Position numbers and translations under genes: made by a program. Below are positions 9,601 to 18,562 of a stretch of DNA of 64,000 nt, in pieces (within the stretch, counting starts at the first letter, position 1; every line of letters starts with the position of its first letter). The notes under the pieces were generated by a model. The model did not search any database and was not told the DNA's origin. It worked only from the letters and a program-made list of their open reading frames with translations. Source of the DNA: Collimonas pratensis (GTDB lineage: Bacteria > Pseudomonadota > Gammaproteobacteria > Burkholderiales > Burkholderiaceae_D); contig NZ_CP013234.1 in NCBI RefSeq assembly GCF_001584185.1, positions 4,278,001 through 4,342,000 on the forward strand. Reading direction: 5' to 3'.

Positions 9601-12600
9601 CACCGCCGACACCGCTCTGGTTCCCGCTTGGCACGCCACTGATGGTGTTATCCGTGGCCAATGCCAATGGCGCGATACCATCCCCCAGGCCGAGCGACGC
9701 AGCACTCTGGCCTACTGGCCGGGTCGAAGCTCCAACACTGGTATTGCTGATCTGGCCGCCCGTAATCGAGACTGCCTGATTGCTGGTGATAGTACCGCCC
9801 ACGACGCCAATATTCTGCGTAATTGGCGTATTGCTCCAGGACGTCCATTGCACCGGTGTCGAACCGGCCATATTGGCGCTGCCAAATCCGCTCTGATTAT
9901 CGGAGGTATAGGTGCGCGTCAATTGGGTGGCGGTATTGAGGATCTTGGTATTGTTGCTGCCATCTGCTGAAGCCACACCGTCAATCGTCAAATTGCCACC
10001 GGCGGCAATTTGCCCGTTGTTGTTATTCAACTGCGTACCGATGGCCATATGCATGTCGCCGCCAGAGGTGAGCTTGGCTGGCGCACCGGATGTCGACAAT
10101 AACTGCGTTTCTGTTACGACTTGATGCGCGGTACGTTGTACTTCTACCGGATAGCCACCAGGATTATCGGCCTGCGTCCGCATCGTATCGCCGCCAATCA
10201 CGCCGTTAGGGTCGGTATATCCCTTATAGGTCTGCAAACGTATGCAATTCGTAGTGCATCCACCATACTGGTTCGAGTAGGTGATCGAACTGACCGTATT
10301 CAAGATCACATTGTTGCTGAATTGCGACCACGCGTCCCCGTTTGCGATCTGATCCGGATTGGTCTGATTGTTTGCCACAGCCGTCACATATAAGGTCTGA
10401 GTTCCTGCAGTTGGCGTCACCCGTGACTGGCCACCATACTTGATCTGTCCACCGCCGTTAGGCAGCGGATAGGTCAAATCGCTTTGCAGGTATTCAAAGG
10501 CCGAGTCATTAGCGCTCAGTTTGACCACCACCTTATAGATCAGGAAACCGTCAGGGGTGACCATCGGCGTGCTGGAGATGACTTGGGAAGGATCGACGTA
10601 ATAGGCATCCCGAATCCGGGTATTCGCATTACGTAATGGATCACCGCCACCAAACGATGGCGAGGGGCGCAGCGATGACCACCAGGACGGCGTGGTCATC
10701 GTGGTCGTCGTATCCGAGGTCGTGACCGTATTGGTCTGCACATTCTGCCGCACGTTGTTGATCTGATTGGCGGCCACATTCAGGACGCCATCAGCTTCAA
10801 TCGTGGACGACAGATTATTGATCGTGCCAGTCTGGTTGAACAGGTAGCCGTTGGCGTCCTTGGCCCCATTAGCCGCCATGTTCAGGTCGCCCAGACTATA
10901 GAGCGTCGCGCCATTCTGATTATTGATCGTGCCGGTCACCCACAGATTGACCTGGTTGACGCCGGCGATGATGGCCGCAGCGCCATCATTGGTGAGCGTC
11001 GCTGCGTTGACGGTGACGCTGTTACCGATCACGGTGCCTGTATTACCCAGCAGATTGCTGGTCGTATTAACGCTGTTGCCTTCGATGCGTCCGGCATTGA
11101 GGATTTCGCCGGTGCCGATATTGACGGTAGTGACGCCTGTAGCGAGGTTGCCCGGATTGCCGGAAGCGATGTCGGCGCCTGCTACGTTGAACAGATTCGC
11201 CGCATTGAGCGTGAGATTGCCTGCCGCCGCCAGCGTGCCGGTATTGACCAGGGAGCCGGTCGTCGACAAGGTCAGGTTGCGGTTGGCGGTGATCTGGTTG
11301 CCGGCATCATAGGTATAGTTGCCCTGCAGGCTGACATTGCCGTCGCGGCCAGCGACGATCTTGCCGTCTCCAACCAAGGCATTCGCGCTCAGGGTCAGAT
11401 CGACATCGCTGCCCACCGAGCCATTGGTGTTCGTCAAAGTACCCGTGGTGATCGCAACCCCGCCGCCGCTGCCGGCGGGATTGGCAATGCTGCCGCTGGT
11501 GTTGTCGATGCTGGCCGTGGTCAAGGCCACGCTGCCGCCGCTGATGCCGCCGCCTACGTTGATCAGCGTTGCGCCCGGCTGATTCATCGTCAGTGCACCG
11601 GTAGCGAGCAACTGGCCCGCCGTGTTGTCGACGCTGGTTGACGTATTCAGATTTAATGCGCCACCGGCGACGATATGACCGCCCTGTACGTTGGACAGCA
11701 CCGGGGTAGCGATCGTGACATCGCCGGCGCCGCCGATCAGGCCGGAACCGGTGACGGCGGACGGATCGGCGTTGGTGATGCTGGTTGTAGCGGCGACCGT
11801 CGTCAGGCCGGTGCCGACGTTGATGATCTTGCCGTTCGTGTTGTCGAGCGTGCCGCCGGACACCTGCAATTGACTGCCGCTGCCCAGAGATTCGATCTTG
11901 CCGCCGACGTTGCTCAGCGCACCCTGGGCAGTGGCGGACACATTGCCCATCCCCTCCATTGCACCATTCAGATTATCGAGCGCGCTAGCCGACGAGACCG
12001 TCAGATTTCCAAGTGCACCAATGGCGCCGGCGACATTGCTGATGCTGCCAGCCGCAGCCGTGACACCGCCCTTACCGCTGATGCTCCCGGCGTCGTTGTC
12101 AAGCGCCTGCGCCACATTCACCGCAATCGCGCCAGTCCCCAGATTCTGGATTTTACCGACAGCGTTATTGATCGATTGCGCGTTGACAGTTGCCCCGGCC
12201 GTCGCCCCTTCGATCGTGCCGCCCTGATTATTGACCTGCCCGGCGGTCGCATTCACGACCACAGCGGCGCCGCCGATATAGCCACCCAAACTGTTGTCGA
12301 GTGCGGCGGCACTGGTGACCGATTCATTACCAACGGCGGTCAGCTTGCCGCCTTCATTCACGATGGAACTGGCCTTAATGGTCCCGGTACCGTTGGTTCC
12401 CAGCACGCCGCCGTTATTCGACAACGCCCCCGTTTGGACGGTCAGCGCACCCGTCCCCATATGGGCGACAGAACCGCCATCGTTTTTCAAGGTGGCTGGC
12501 GCCAGCGTCAGATTCCGAGCCAACACCCCGATCATGCCGTTGCTATTGTCTAGCAGTTGCGACACATTGATCGTGGCCGTGCCATTGGCGTTGTTCTGGA

Positions 12601-15600
12601 TGATTTGGCCGGCAGCATTTTTAAGGGTGCCGGCTTCCAGGTCAATGGTGCCAGCGCCAAGCACACCGCCGCTGTTATCGAGCGTCGTTGCCGTGACGGT
12701 CGCACTGCTCGGGGTCGTCGTCGATCCGGCCTGGATCTTCCCGCCACTATTGCTGAGTTGTGAGCCGGCATTGATTGTCAAGGCAGCGTTCGATGCCAAG
12801 GTGCCGCTATTGTTGTTCAGCGAAGTCGCCGCCAGATTCAGCGTCTGCTGCGCGGTGATCGAACCGCTATTGGTCGTTGCCCCAGCCACGATGTTCGCAG
12901 CGCCGTTGGTAACCACCGATCCCTGTTGATTCGATAACGTCCCTGTGCTGATGTTCAGAGTACCGGCAGCGGCTTGGGAGATGATGCCGTTGTCGTTGCT
13001 CAGCGCGCCGGAAGTAAGCGTCAGGTCATTGGCGTTACTCTGTATCTTGCCTTGCGCGTTGTTCAACAGCCCTGTGGCCTGCAAGGTCATCGCCGCGGCG
13101 CCGGTCTGCGAAATCAAGCCGGCCTGGTTGACGATGTCGTGCGCGTGCAGGGTGACCTGATTAGCCGCAATCGTGCCCGCGTTGTCAGTCAGCGTCGTCC
13201 CGGCGGTACCGGTGAGTACTCCGCCGGCAGCCAGGGTCCCGGAAGAATTGTCCAGCGCCTGCGCGGCAGCGACCGTCAGATTTTGCGCGGCCGAGATGGT
13301 GCTGCTGTTGGTCAGCGATCCCGCCGACACGGCAACATTGCCGTTACCCCCGATGATGCCGGCAGCGGCATTGGTGAGCTGGCCGCTGGTCGTGACCGTC
13401 AACCCGTCGGTATCCAGAGACTTGATCGCTCCTGCGGTATTGTCGATGCTGCCCGCCGTCAAAGCGAGCGCCCCACCGGACAACAATGTTCCCTGGTCAT
13501 TCGACACGGCGCCCGAGGCATTGATGGTTTCCGTACCGGCTGCCGTGATCTGCCCTGCCTGGTTGTTCAGGCTGGCCGCTGTCATGGCGACCTGGCCGTT
13601 GCTGGCAATGACCCCTTGTGCGTTCGTGACGGCCCCGCTGCGTATCGTGGCAGTTCCTGAGCCTGCATGCGTGATCTTGCCCGACGTATTGTTCAGACTG
13701 CCGGAATTGATCGTCAGATTCTGCGCATTGGTGCTCAACGCACCGTGCGTATTGTCGATGGCGCCAGTCGCGGCAATCGTCATTGCCGCGGTACCGCTTT
13801 GTGAAATGGTCCCGGATTGATTGACAATGTCGTGAGCACCAAGATTGACCTGTGCGCCCGAAATGGTGCCCGCGTTGTTGGTCAGCGTCGCACCGGCTGA
13901 GCTGCTGACAGCGCCGCTGGCGGCCAAGGTGCCGGACGAATTGTCCAGCGCCTGCGCGGCGCTGATGGAGAGATTTTGTGCGGCAGTGATGGCGCTGCTG
14001 TTGACGATAGCTCCTGCCGATACAGCAACGTTGCCATTACCACCGATGACGCCGGCTGCCGCATTGATAAGCTGGCCGCTGGCTGTCAGCGTCAGACCAT
14101 CGGCATTCAGCGATTTGACGCTGCCACCCGTATTATCAATATTCGCACCGGTCAATGTCAGCGCAGCGCTGGATTGCAGCGTTCCCTGGCTGTTCGATAC
14201 ATCGCCGGCGACATTGACCTTCTCGCTGCCCTGCGCCGTGATCCGGCCACCCTGATTATTCAGGCTGGCAGCGGAAACGGCGACTTGTCCGTTGCTGGCA
14301 ATGACGCCTTGCGCATTGCTCATAGCACCTGTCTGGATCGTGGCGACACCCGATCCGGCATGACTGATTTGACCGCTGGCATTGTTCAGGCTGCCGGCGT
14401 CAACCGTCAGATTCTGCGCATTGGTGGTCAAGGCGCCGTGCGTGTTATCGATCACGCCGGCGGCAGAGATTGTCATGGCTGCAGCGCCGCTTTGCGAGAT
14501 CACGCCGGACTGATTGAGAATATCGTGCGCGCCAAGATTGACCTGTGCCCCCGAAATGGTTCCTGCATTATTGGTCAGCGTTGTGCCGGCCGTGCTGTTG
14601 ACAGCGCCGCTGGCGGCCAGGGTGCCCGATGCATTGTTCAGCGCCTGCGCGGCGGTAACCGACAGATTTTGCGCGGCGGTGATGCTGCTGCTGTTGACGA
14701 TAGCTCCTGCCGACACAGCGACGTTGCCATTGCCGCCGACGACACCGGCTGCGGCATTGATGAGCTGACCGCTCGCTGTCAGCGTCAGACCATCGCCGTT
14801 CAGGGATTTAACGTTGCCCGAGGTATTGTCAATATTCGCGCCAGCCAGAGAGAGCGCGCCGCCGGATTGCAGTGTTCCCTGGCTGTTCGAGACATCGCCG
14901 GCAACATGGAGATTCTCACTGCCGAGTGTTGTCACCCGGCCGCCCTGGTTATTCAAACTGGCGGCCGTGAGATTGACTTGTCCGTTACTGGCAATTGTTC
15001 CGTGCGCATTCGTCAGCGCACCGCTCTGTATCGTGGCGGTGCCTGATCCCGCATGATTAATCTGGCCGCCGCTATTGTCCAGACTGCCGGAGGCGATGCT
15101 CAGGCTCTGCCCATTGGTCGTGATCGACCCTGCATTGTTGCTCAATACCCCTGTGGTCGTGATGCTGGTCGCGCCGGTCCCGGATTGCGTTATCGCACCG
15201 CCAGCGTTCGAGACGCTGCCGGAATTAACCGTCAGCTGCGACACATTGATATTGCCCTGATCATTGATCAAAGCGCCGGTATCATTCATCGTGCCACTGC
15301 CAGCAGCCTGCAGCGTGCCGCCCGTCAGATCGATGTTGCCTGCACGGGCAGCTAAACCAATATTGCCGCCGGCGCTGGTTTGTCCATGCGCCAGACTGAT
15401 GCCGCTACCTGCATTGACGCCGATGTTGGTGGTCGCCGTGTTCTGGCCGGTAGCGCTGATCGCGCCGGCAGCAATCAGAGTCAGGCTTCCCGGTTGCGTG
15501 GCGTGGCTATTCGCATCGATACCTGCACCCAGCACACCGGTCGAATTGATCGCCCCGGAGAACAGCAATAAATCGCTTTGCGCGGCGATGGTGCCGCTAT

Positions 15601-16705
15601 TCGCGATCTGTCCCGCACTATAGAGCTGCGTGCCTTGCAGGCTGTAGAGCGTACCGGAATTGGTGATGCCATCGTTACCGGCAATCCGCACCGAGCCCGT
15701 CGCGGTGGTGCGTCCTGCCAGGGTGATCTGTCCCTGGCTGTCGATGTTGAGGTCGCCGGCCTGGCTGGCGACATTCCCCAGCGCCATGACCCCAACACCA
15801 TTTTCCGTACCAACCAGCTTGATCTTGTTGGCATACATCCCGCCCAGCAAGGCAACGTCTATCCCCACTGTAGGCTTGTTACCGTCACCGGCAATGACCT
15901 GCACACCCAAATCGGCATAGTTGACCTGGTTAGCACCCGTGATCACATTGAGCTGATTAGCCCATAACTGGCCATTCACGGCAACACTGCGGGAAATCAG
16001 ATCCATCTGATCCAGATTATTGCCATTGAGGCCGTTTGCGCCAATCTGAATATCGCCACCCGTCACTCTGAAGCCGCTCAGGCTGCCGTCGCCATTCAGG
16101 ACGGGCGTACCGGTCGTCAGAACAGCGCGTGAGGTATTGATGAAGCCGCCGCCATTGACGCTCACCCCATTCGGATTAGCAATAATCACTTCCGCACGCT
16201 GCCCTGCAACCTCGACATAGCCGTTAAGCTGCGAGCGGCCCGTACCCGTCACTTCGTTCAAGATGATCCGGGCGCTGTTACCTGGGGTCAGATTGGCATT
16301 CCCGGGAACCCAGCCTGCCTGCTGCGTCTGTACGCTGGTCGGCGCGTTGTTCAAGATTGCGCCTCCGGCGCCCACGGAGAATTGGTTGTATTGATTGTGG
16401 CTCAGTCCGGAACTATTCGGCGCCACGATATTCACCAGCGGTATACCCGTGGCTGTCGTCGACACCGTAGGCCGGCGATTGCCAGCATTCGGATCGGCCA
16501 CGATCTGCGCCTGTACGAATGTGACGCCGCCGAAGAGCGCAGCTATCGCCACACCCAGATGCACCAGGCGCATCAGCGGCGTACCGCTCGCACTGGATGC
16601 ACTGCCTGACGCCGTTCCCTTACCCTGGCTGGCGACGTTCTCTGCTACCGCCATCAACATGCCACGGTTCTTATTGAAAATAACGCGGAAATTTTTCTTG
16701 TTCAT
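3620..16705 (-). CDS. cdiA: CdiA-type giant two-partner secretion exoprotein with C39/papain-like toxin tip
   Basis: A 4361-residue filamentous-haemagglutinin-type exoprotein, exported through the outer membrane by the CdiB partner just upstream. Residues 1-30 are an extended signal peptide region (MNKKNFRVIFNKNRGMLMAV), followed by a signal peptide cleaved near VQA/Q66. The TPS secretion domain follows, with NQYNQF (104-109) and NPNG (177-180). A long FHA-1 beta-helix includes three 231-residue tandem repeats (about residues 530-1220). A non-repeat segment lies around residues 1985-2200, and a CdiA-conserved domain at about 2440-2590 has TDPRFTQYGNFISSDYML and KRLGDGFYEEKLVTDQ. FHA-2 repeats then lead to a pretoxin region ending at ATNN (4030-4033), a degenerate VENN. 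The last 140 or so residues look like a C39/papain-type cysteine protease, with Cys4232 in NVACGPTACAMVL, His4315 in GEGHFVVVDG and Asp4335 in AVRDPGTG. Enzyme activity is inferred from this triad, not demonstrated. Confidence 0.92.
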   Translation of the reverse strand: MNKKNFRVIFNKNRGMLMAVAENVASQGKGTASGSASSASGTPLMRLVHLGVAIAALFGGVTFVQAQIVADPNAGNRRPTVSTTATGIPLVNIVAPNSSGLSHNQYNQFSVGAGGAILNNAPTSVQTQQAGWVPGNANLTPGNSARIILNEVTGTGRSQLNGYVEVAGQRAEVIIANPNGVSVNGGGFINTSRAVLTTGTPVLNGDGSLSGFRVTGGDIQIGANGLNGNNLDQMDLISRSVAVNGQLWANQLNVITGANQVNYADLGVQVIAGDGNKPTVGIDVALLGGMYANKIKLVGTENGVGVMALGNVASQAGDLNIDSQGQITLAGRTTATGSVRIAGNDGITNSGTLYSLQGTQLYSAGQIANSGTIAAQSDLLLFSGAINSTGVLGAGIDANSHATQPGSLTLIAAGAISATGQNTATTNIGVNAGSGISLAHGQTSAGGNIGLAARAGNIDLTGGTLQAAGSGTMNDTGALINDQGNINVSQLTVNSGSVSNAGGAITQSGTGATSITTTGVLSNNAGSITTNGQSLSIASGSLDNSGGQINHAGSGTATIQSGALTNAHGTIASNGQVNLTAASLNNQGGRVTTLGSENLHVAGDVSNSQGTLQSGGALSLAGANIDNTSGNVKSLNGDGLTLTASGQLINAAAGVVGGNGNVAVSAGAIVNSSSITAAQNLSVTAAQALNNASGTLAASGAVNSTAGTTLTNNAGTISGAQVNLGAHDILNQSGVISQSGAAAMTISAAGVIDNTHGALTTNAQNLTVDAGSLNNASGQISHAGSGVATIQTGAMSNAQGVIASNGQVAVSAASLNNQGGRITAQGSEKVNVAGDVSNSQGTLQSSAALTLTGANIDNTGGSVKSLNADGLTLTASGQLINAAAGVIGGNGNVAVSAGAIVNSSAITAAQNLSISAAQALDNSSGTLAASGAVSSSAGATLTNNAGTISGAQVNLGAHDIVNQSGTISQSGTAAMTIAATGAIDNTHGALSTNAQNLTINSGSLNNTSGKITHAGSGTATIRSGAVTNAQGVIASNGQVAMTAASLNNQAGQITAAGTETINASGAVSNDQGTLLSGGALALTAGSIDNTAGAIKSLDTDGLTVTTSGQLTNAAAGIIGGNGNVAVSAGSLTNSSTISAAQNLTVAAAQALDNSSGTLAAGGVLTGTAGTTLTDNAGTIAANQVTLHAHDIVNQAGLISQTGAAAMTLQATGLLNNAQGKIQSNANDLTLTSGALSNDNGIISQAAAGTLNISTGTLSNQQGSVVTNGAANIVAGATTNSGSITAQQTLNLAATSLNNNSGTLASNAALTINAGSQLSNSGGKIQAGSTTTPSSATVTATTLDNSGGVLGAGTIDLEAGTLKNAAGQIIQNNANGTATINVSQLLDNSNGMIGVLARNLTLAPATLKNDGGSVAHMGTGALTVQTGALSNNGGVLGTNGTGTIKASSIVNEGGKLTAVGNESVTSAAALDNSLGGYIGGAAVVVNATAGQVNNQGGTIEGATAGATVNAQSINNAVGKIQNLGTGAIAVNVAQALDNDAGSISGKGGVTAAAGSISNVAGAIGALGNLTVSSASALDNLNGAMEGMGNVSATAQGALSNVGGKIESLGSGSQLQVSGGTLDNTNGKIINVGTGLTTVAATTSITNADPSAVTGSGLIGGAGDVTIATPVLSNVQGGHIVAGGALNLNTSTSVDNTAGQLLATGALTMNQPGATLINVGGGISGGSVALTTASIDNTSGSIANPAGSGGGVAITTGTLTNTNGSVGSDVDLTLSANALVGDGKIVAGRDGNVSLQGNYTYDAGNQITANRNLTLSTTGSLVNTGTLAAAGNLTLNAANLFNVAGADIASGNPGNLATGVTTVNIGTGEILNAGRIEGNSVNTTSNLLGNTGTVIGNSVTVNAATLTNDGAAAIIAGVNQVNLWVTGTINNQNGATLYSLGDLNMAANGAKDANGYLFNQTGTINNLSSTIEADGVLNVAANQINNVRQNVQTNTVTTSDTTTTMTTPSWWSSLRPSPSFGGGDPLRNANTRIRDAYYVDPSQVISSTPMVTPDGFLIYKVVVKLSANDSAFEYLQSDLTYPLPNGGGQIKYGGQSRVTPTAGTQTLYVTAVANNQTNPDQIANGDAWSQFSNNVILNTVSSITYSNQYGGCTTNCIRLQTYKGYTDPNGVIGGDTMRTQADNPGGYPVEVQRTAHQVVTETQLLSTSGAPAKLTSGGDMHMAIGTQLNNNNGQIAAGGNLTIDGVASADGSNNTKILNTATQLTRTYTSDNQSGFGSANMAGSTPVQWTSWSNTPITQNIGVVGGTITSNQAVSITGGQISNTSVGASTRPVGQSAASLGLGDGIAPLALATDNTISGVPSGNQSGVGGAAAVGGSGNTGVPGASTGGLSAVGGSGNQLVAGSTGALPAATNTTGTTTPGAARVVDGARAGAVNTVLPANGLYQIEPKANQPYLIQTDPRFTQYGNFISSDYMLNLLGVNPAATQKRLGDGFYEEKLVTDQVTNLTGMRYLHGYASAEDEYKSLMTNGAQYAKQFNIVPGMALSNAQMAALTTDIVWLVSQTVTLPDGSHQTVLVPQVYLAKNMDLSPTGALIAGNSVAIHGTDITNTGGTISGTQQLLLAADHNISNIGGTISGGNIGLFAGNNILDQSTTNTAITNFGNNSSAITAVGAVGKITATQNLVMSAGQNLTLQGAQVSAGGNAMLTAGNAINVETVSTGSHYVTPVGNTYTEVQSTYAVGSTVAAGGNLGVMSGSDLTVTGSNLSSGKDMLVAAGGNVKIQNATDSSSYHTDGSSKDGSQVIDQHNQTAVGSTLTAGGNATVLAGAQQDGFGNMVLVKGAPAKDLTVTASAISAGNNADGKGNAILGATGNVTVGEAMLHNDFSQEDKSSHKGFMSSSSSHDVRTMTGDVAQGSTVAGNQVSITAANDLTVRGSNVIGVNDVSLTATGGKVAIVSVQDSSQTDVSHEQKKSGFTAGFSAGVASIGYGKSSANGQDSVQTVTQQGSSIASINGNTRIQAGQDLSVVASDISAGQNLTLIGKNVDLSAAQNTSVEHGSQQSSSSGLSVGLTLNPVAAFKSAYQQSASGNPSTSFLGKSSKYGDAIGDGALAASTPVVVQAGSNSSSGNQDHAISTAQVSSLTAGKNLTVLATGGSINSQGTSMSSGGDATLIAKDNINLDVAHSFESQGQTNTAKGWSTDNRGNMPVGVFNSNGKGNGSTDTVTGTTLSAGGKATLATTDGDINLTATNLVATSDVSINAAKNLTIRSGQNTLTNANQSSSQAIGKVVISDTERFAGYSSDKSKNNDTSITQVASNVGSLQGNVNLAAGDKYTQTASNVLAAQDVNIVGKSIDINTAANTGSSDQSSSDLKIGAFARVTSPLIDLGNNLENAKKSDGRLQAMQGLAAAANGYQVASAASAALKEGGSGELLKAEVGVGFATANSQDRSNYTQAQGSNIQGGGNVTLTTTEGDIHATGAHIAAGDAAGKTLTLDSARNILLDAGQSTTTSSGSNHSAGVEVGVGYEVGAQTGAYVYATANVGNGNYNNTATTNSNTQLSGNTVTLKSKGDTTLAGATVNANTINADVGGALAITSIQDTATQHNEQSSVGGRVQVAIGTAWEASGSLSQSNANGSSSAVNQQSGLFAGDGGYHVTADTIALKGGAIASTNAAKSDLTANSLTVANITNKMDYSADTSSISGGMSNESDNAKNPNAPLTQTSTGSSNPNVTPVIPLQDKGSATSTTYGTLTDGNIKIGGQNTTAAAVGAHTDLATANGAIAPLPDLKNVMNNQQAMAAAANTVTATAAQIANDQAAAANKRAGQTKQVLDSANENVAQAQAALNGSSPDQKDNAQQALDLATQNRDNAQLAFNQAQATASSWGATGDNNRYLKIATGILVGAVAGQGTGQIAANASAPFAAQAIGDYFAQPGHDNQTLQVLTHAVLGGILAAASGANTAAGAGAGAAGELAAQEISRQLYPDAYDANGTFHPEKLDANQLNTVIGLSTAVGALVAGATGGSALNADVGGNIAQNAATNNWLSQKNNGIRLSQQQQFDAAQKKCAETGDCSARDNLVKISALQDASLNAACTDRASAACGAAISYAQANGNTVIFGGNGQTIAYPTGSPTVQAIPNPGQGTFEAAQAANLNDALQYVAMDSATGLAIKGVFSGAKAILGGVETLFGGVTKGAAETAVAANTVDTAAAGSLGSETSSFARNGSRLVIDQRYVSDIGNVACGPTACAMVLNDSGKWVNVTQIAKDAGLVPGIGTDVMGLSKTLQISGLSSARWTLNASVDDLAAATSNGNAAIARVMLDNGEGHFVVVDGVTVRQGQSVVAVRDPGTGTQYFVPSKEFASKFSGQAVLTH
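13050..15130. repeat. Three tandem 693-bp repeats inside cdiA
   Basis: Landmark sequences recur at an exact 693-bp spacing. The block acgttgccat / acattgccgt starts at 13335, 14028 and 14721, and the flanking blocks for NAAAGVIGGNGNVAVSAG and for GAHDIVNQSG keep the same phase. The unit is 231 codons, so frame is conserved. Copies differ by scattered, often synonymous changes, with the two upstream (N-terminal) copies most alike. The outer boundaries are approximate. Confidence 0.85.
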
Positions 16706-16741
16706 GTTCGTAATCCGATGCAGGTAGGGACAGCTCAGGTA

Positions 16742-18562
16742 TTAGTATTGATAGGTCAGATTGAAGCCGACAGCGGGCGTCGCGGTATTGAAGCCTTGCG
16801 GCTTGTACAGCGCCCAGCTGGAAAACACGTCGTAGGTCAGGCCGAACATGCCGCCGCGCAAACCGACCGTGGCGCCGGCCAGCTTATTGCCGAGCAGGCC
16901 AGGATTACCGGCTCTATCGGCGGCTTCTGGCCAGCCGCGCACGTTGGGGCCGTAGACCTGTCCATAGTCCAAGCCGAGATAGCCAACTTGCCCGCTGTTG
17001 GCGATAGGGAGATCAAGTTCATTGCGCAGATAGAAACCGCGTTCAGCGGCCAAAGTCAGCTCGCCATCAAAACCCCGCACTGTGTATCTGCCGCCGATAC
17101 TGAACTGATCCATTGCATACAGCGCCGAGCGCGTAGCCTGGCCGCGGAACGTGGCAACATAAGTCAAGGGTTGACTAGCAATCTTGAATGGCACGCTCAA
17201 GGTCGCGTCTATCGTCTGCAACGTGTAATGCAGATTGTTGGTGCTCGGGTCCTGTTGTCCCGTGGTGTCTCTGGAATAGGTCTGACCGTTGAGCCAGTTG
17301 ACGCCCCATTTATTGGCAAGCGTCAGATCGAGTTGGGCCGCGCCGAAGTAATGCGTATGCACCCAAGCCAGTTCGGCAAAGGTGGTATCGCGCTCTTGCA
17401 GAGCGATCTCGGTGCCTTCGATATAGGAATGGCTCCAGCGCTTGCCGACCCTGAATTGCCAGCTGTTCTTTTGGGACTGATCGCGCTGGAATAATTGGGA
17501 AATCTTCAGTTCCGCATTACGTGACTTGCCGCTGGAAACAAAATCCTGATTCGCGCCGGCCACTACCTGATGGTAGTCATAGGAACTCGCCGATACCGCG
17601 AAATTCCAGTAGCCAAAGGGAATCGCATAATAGACATTGTCGCCATTGGTGCCGAGCTGACCTGCCTTGCGCTGCGCGTCGGTATTGATGCCGATATTGA
17701 ACAAATCGTTCAAACCGAGGGGACTGTCGACCGCCAGGTTGAGGCCTGCTTGCAATTTCCCTGTGCCTTTAGCGCCGCTATCGTCAAAGGTGCCGGTGAG
17801 CTTCCAGATCTTACTGCGCTTGACCTCAATCACCACGTCGCTCTCGCCTGGCGCATCGCCAGGGACGATTTGCATGTCCACTTCCTGACTGGGAACGCGC
17901 TTCATTTGCTCCAGGCCCTGCTCCAGATCGCGCAGATTAAGCAGTTGCCCGGGGCCGGTGGGAAACGCGGTTTTCCAGGTTCCGTAAAGACTCGGATCCG
18001 TAAATCGAATTTCGCGGATGACGCCGGGAACCAGCATCAGTTTTAAAACACCGCTGGCCAGATCCTGTTCGGGAATTCCGAGGCGCGTTGTGGTGTAGCC
18101 CTTGCTTAAAATGAGATCTGTCAGGCGTTTGACGATCAGGTCTAACCCGATCTTGCCGACGCAAGCGCCTTCATACTGGCGCAGGTAATTGACGGCAAAG
18201 CGGAAGGGGTCGTGCTGCAGATCGCTGGCGCCTGCCGCGCGGATAGCGGGCGATAACTGCGCCGGGACTTCCAGGGAAAAATGCTGAATCGGAAAGCAGG
18301 GAGACTCCGTCGGCAAGGCCAGCGTATCGGCAGCTTGCGCCGGCACGCTGCTTTGCAGGTCCACATTCGGCGCTTGCAACTGGCGCTGGCGCTCCTGTGC
18401 TTCGGCCTGGCTGCGGCGCCGCAGTTCTTCGCTGTCCGTGGTTTGCACTGTTTGAGCATGCGCCGCAGCCATGCCACCGGCCAGCAGAACTGCCAGCCCA
18501 ATACCCTTGCTAAAACCTGACAGACACCACTCCCCCTTGCCAGGCAAGACACTTTTCCCCAT
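16742..18562 (-). CDS. cdiB: CdiB/ShlB-type two-partner secretion transporter
   Basis: An outer-membrane beta-barrel transporter of the TpsB (Omp85) family that secretes the adjacent CdiA. It is 606 residues from the ATG at 18562 (preceded by AAGAAGG; a TTG at 18568 would add two residues). A signal peptide ends in AAAHA. A coiled, Gln/Arg-rich linker (RRRSQAEAQERQRQLQA) follows, then two POTRA domains (about residues 85-240, including LGIPEQDLASGVLKLMLVPG) and a 16-strand barrel. The barrel carries the conserved lid-loop motif YTVRGFDGE and ends in an aromatic residue (NLTYQY), the barrel-assembly signal. The gap to cdiA is 36 bp, so the two are cotranscribed. The order cdiB-cdiA-cdiI is the Escherichia-type arrangement rather than the Burkholderia cdiA-I-B order. 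Confidence 0.93.
   Translation of the reverse strand: MGKSVLPGKGEWCLSGFSKGIGLAVLLAGGMAAAHAQTVQTTDSEELRRRSQAEAQERQRQLQAPNVDLQSSVPAQAADTLALPTESPCFPIQHFSLEVPAQLSPAIRAAGASDLQHDPFRFAVNYLRQYEGACVGKIGLDLIVKRLTDLILSKGYTTTRLGIPEQDLASGVLKLMLVPGVIREIRFTDPSLYGTWKTAFPTGPGQLLNLRDLEQGLEQMKRVPSQEVDMQIVPGDAPGESDVVIEVKRSKIWKLTGTFDDSGAKGTGKLQAGLNLAVDSPLGLNDLFNIGINTDAQRKAGQLGTNGDNVYYAIPFGYWNFAVSASSYDYHQVVAGANQDFVSSGKSRNAELKISQLFQRDQSQKNSWQFRVGKRWSHSYIEGTEIALQERDTTFAELAWVHTHYFGAAQLDLTLANKWGVNWLNGQTYSRDTTGQQDPSTNNLHYTLQTIDATLSVPFKIASQPLTYVATFRGQATRSALYAMDQFSIGGRYTVRGFDGELTLAAERGFYLRNELDLPIANSGQVGYLGLDYGQVYGPNVRGWPEAADRAGNPGLLGNKLAGATVGLRGGMFGLTYDVFSSWALYKPQGFNTATPAVGFNLTYQY

Noticed and set aside
13976..15046. Long plus-strand open frames over cdiA (also 7538-8668, 8999-9970, 11675-12553)
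   Set aside because: They are mirror frames of the repetitive FHA region, with no ribosome sites and with translations that merely repeat the repeat pattern. cdiA is clearly the real gene on the other strand.
3620..16705. CRISPR-like array because of regular repeats
   Set aside because: The repeats are coding, 693 bp long and without unique spacers; they belong to the FHA region of cdiA.
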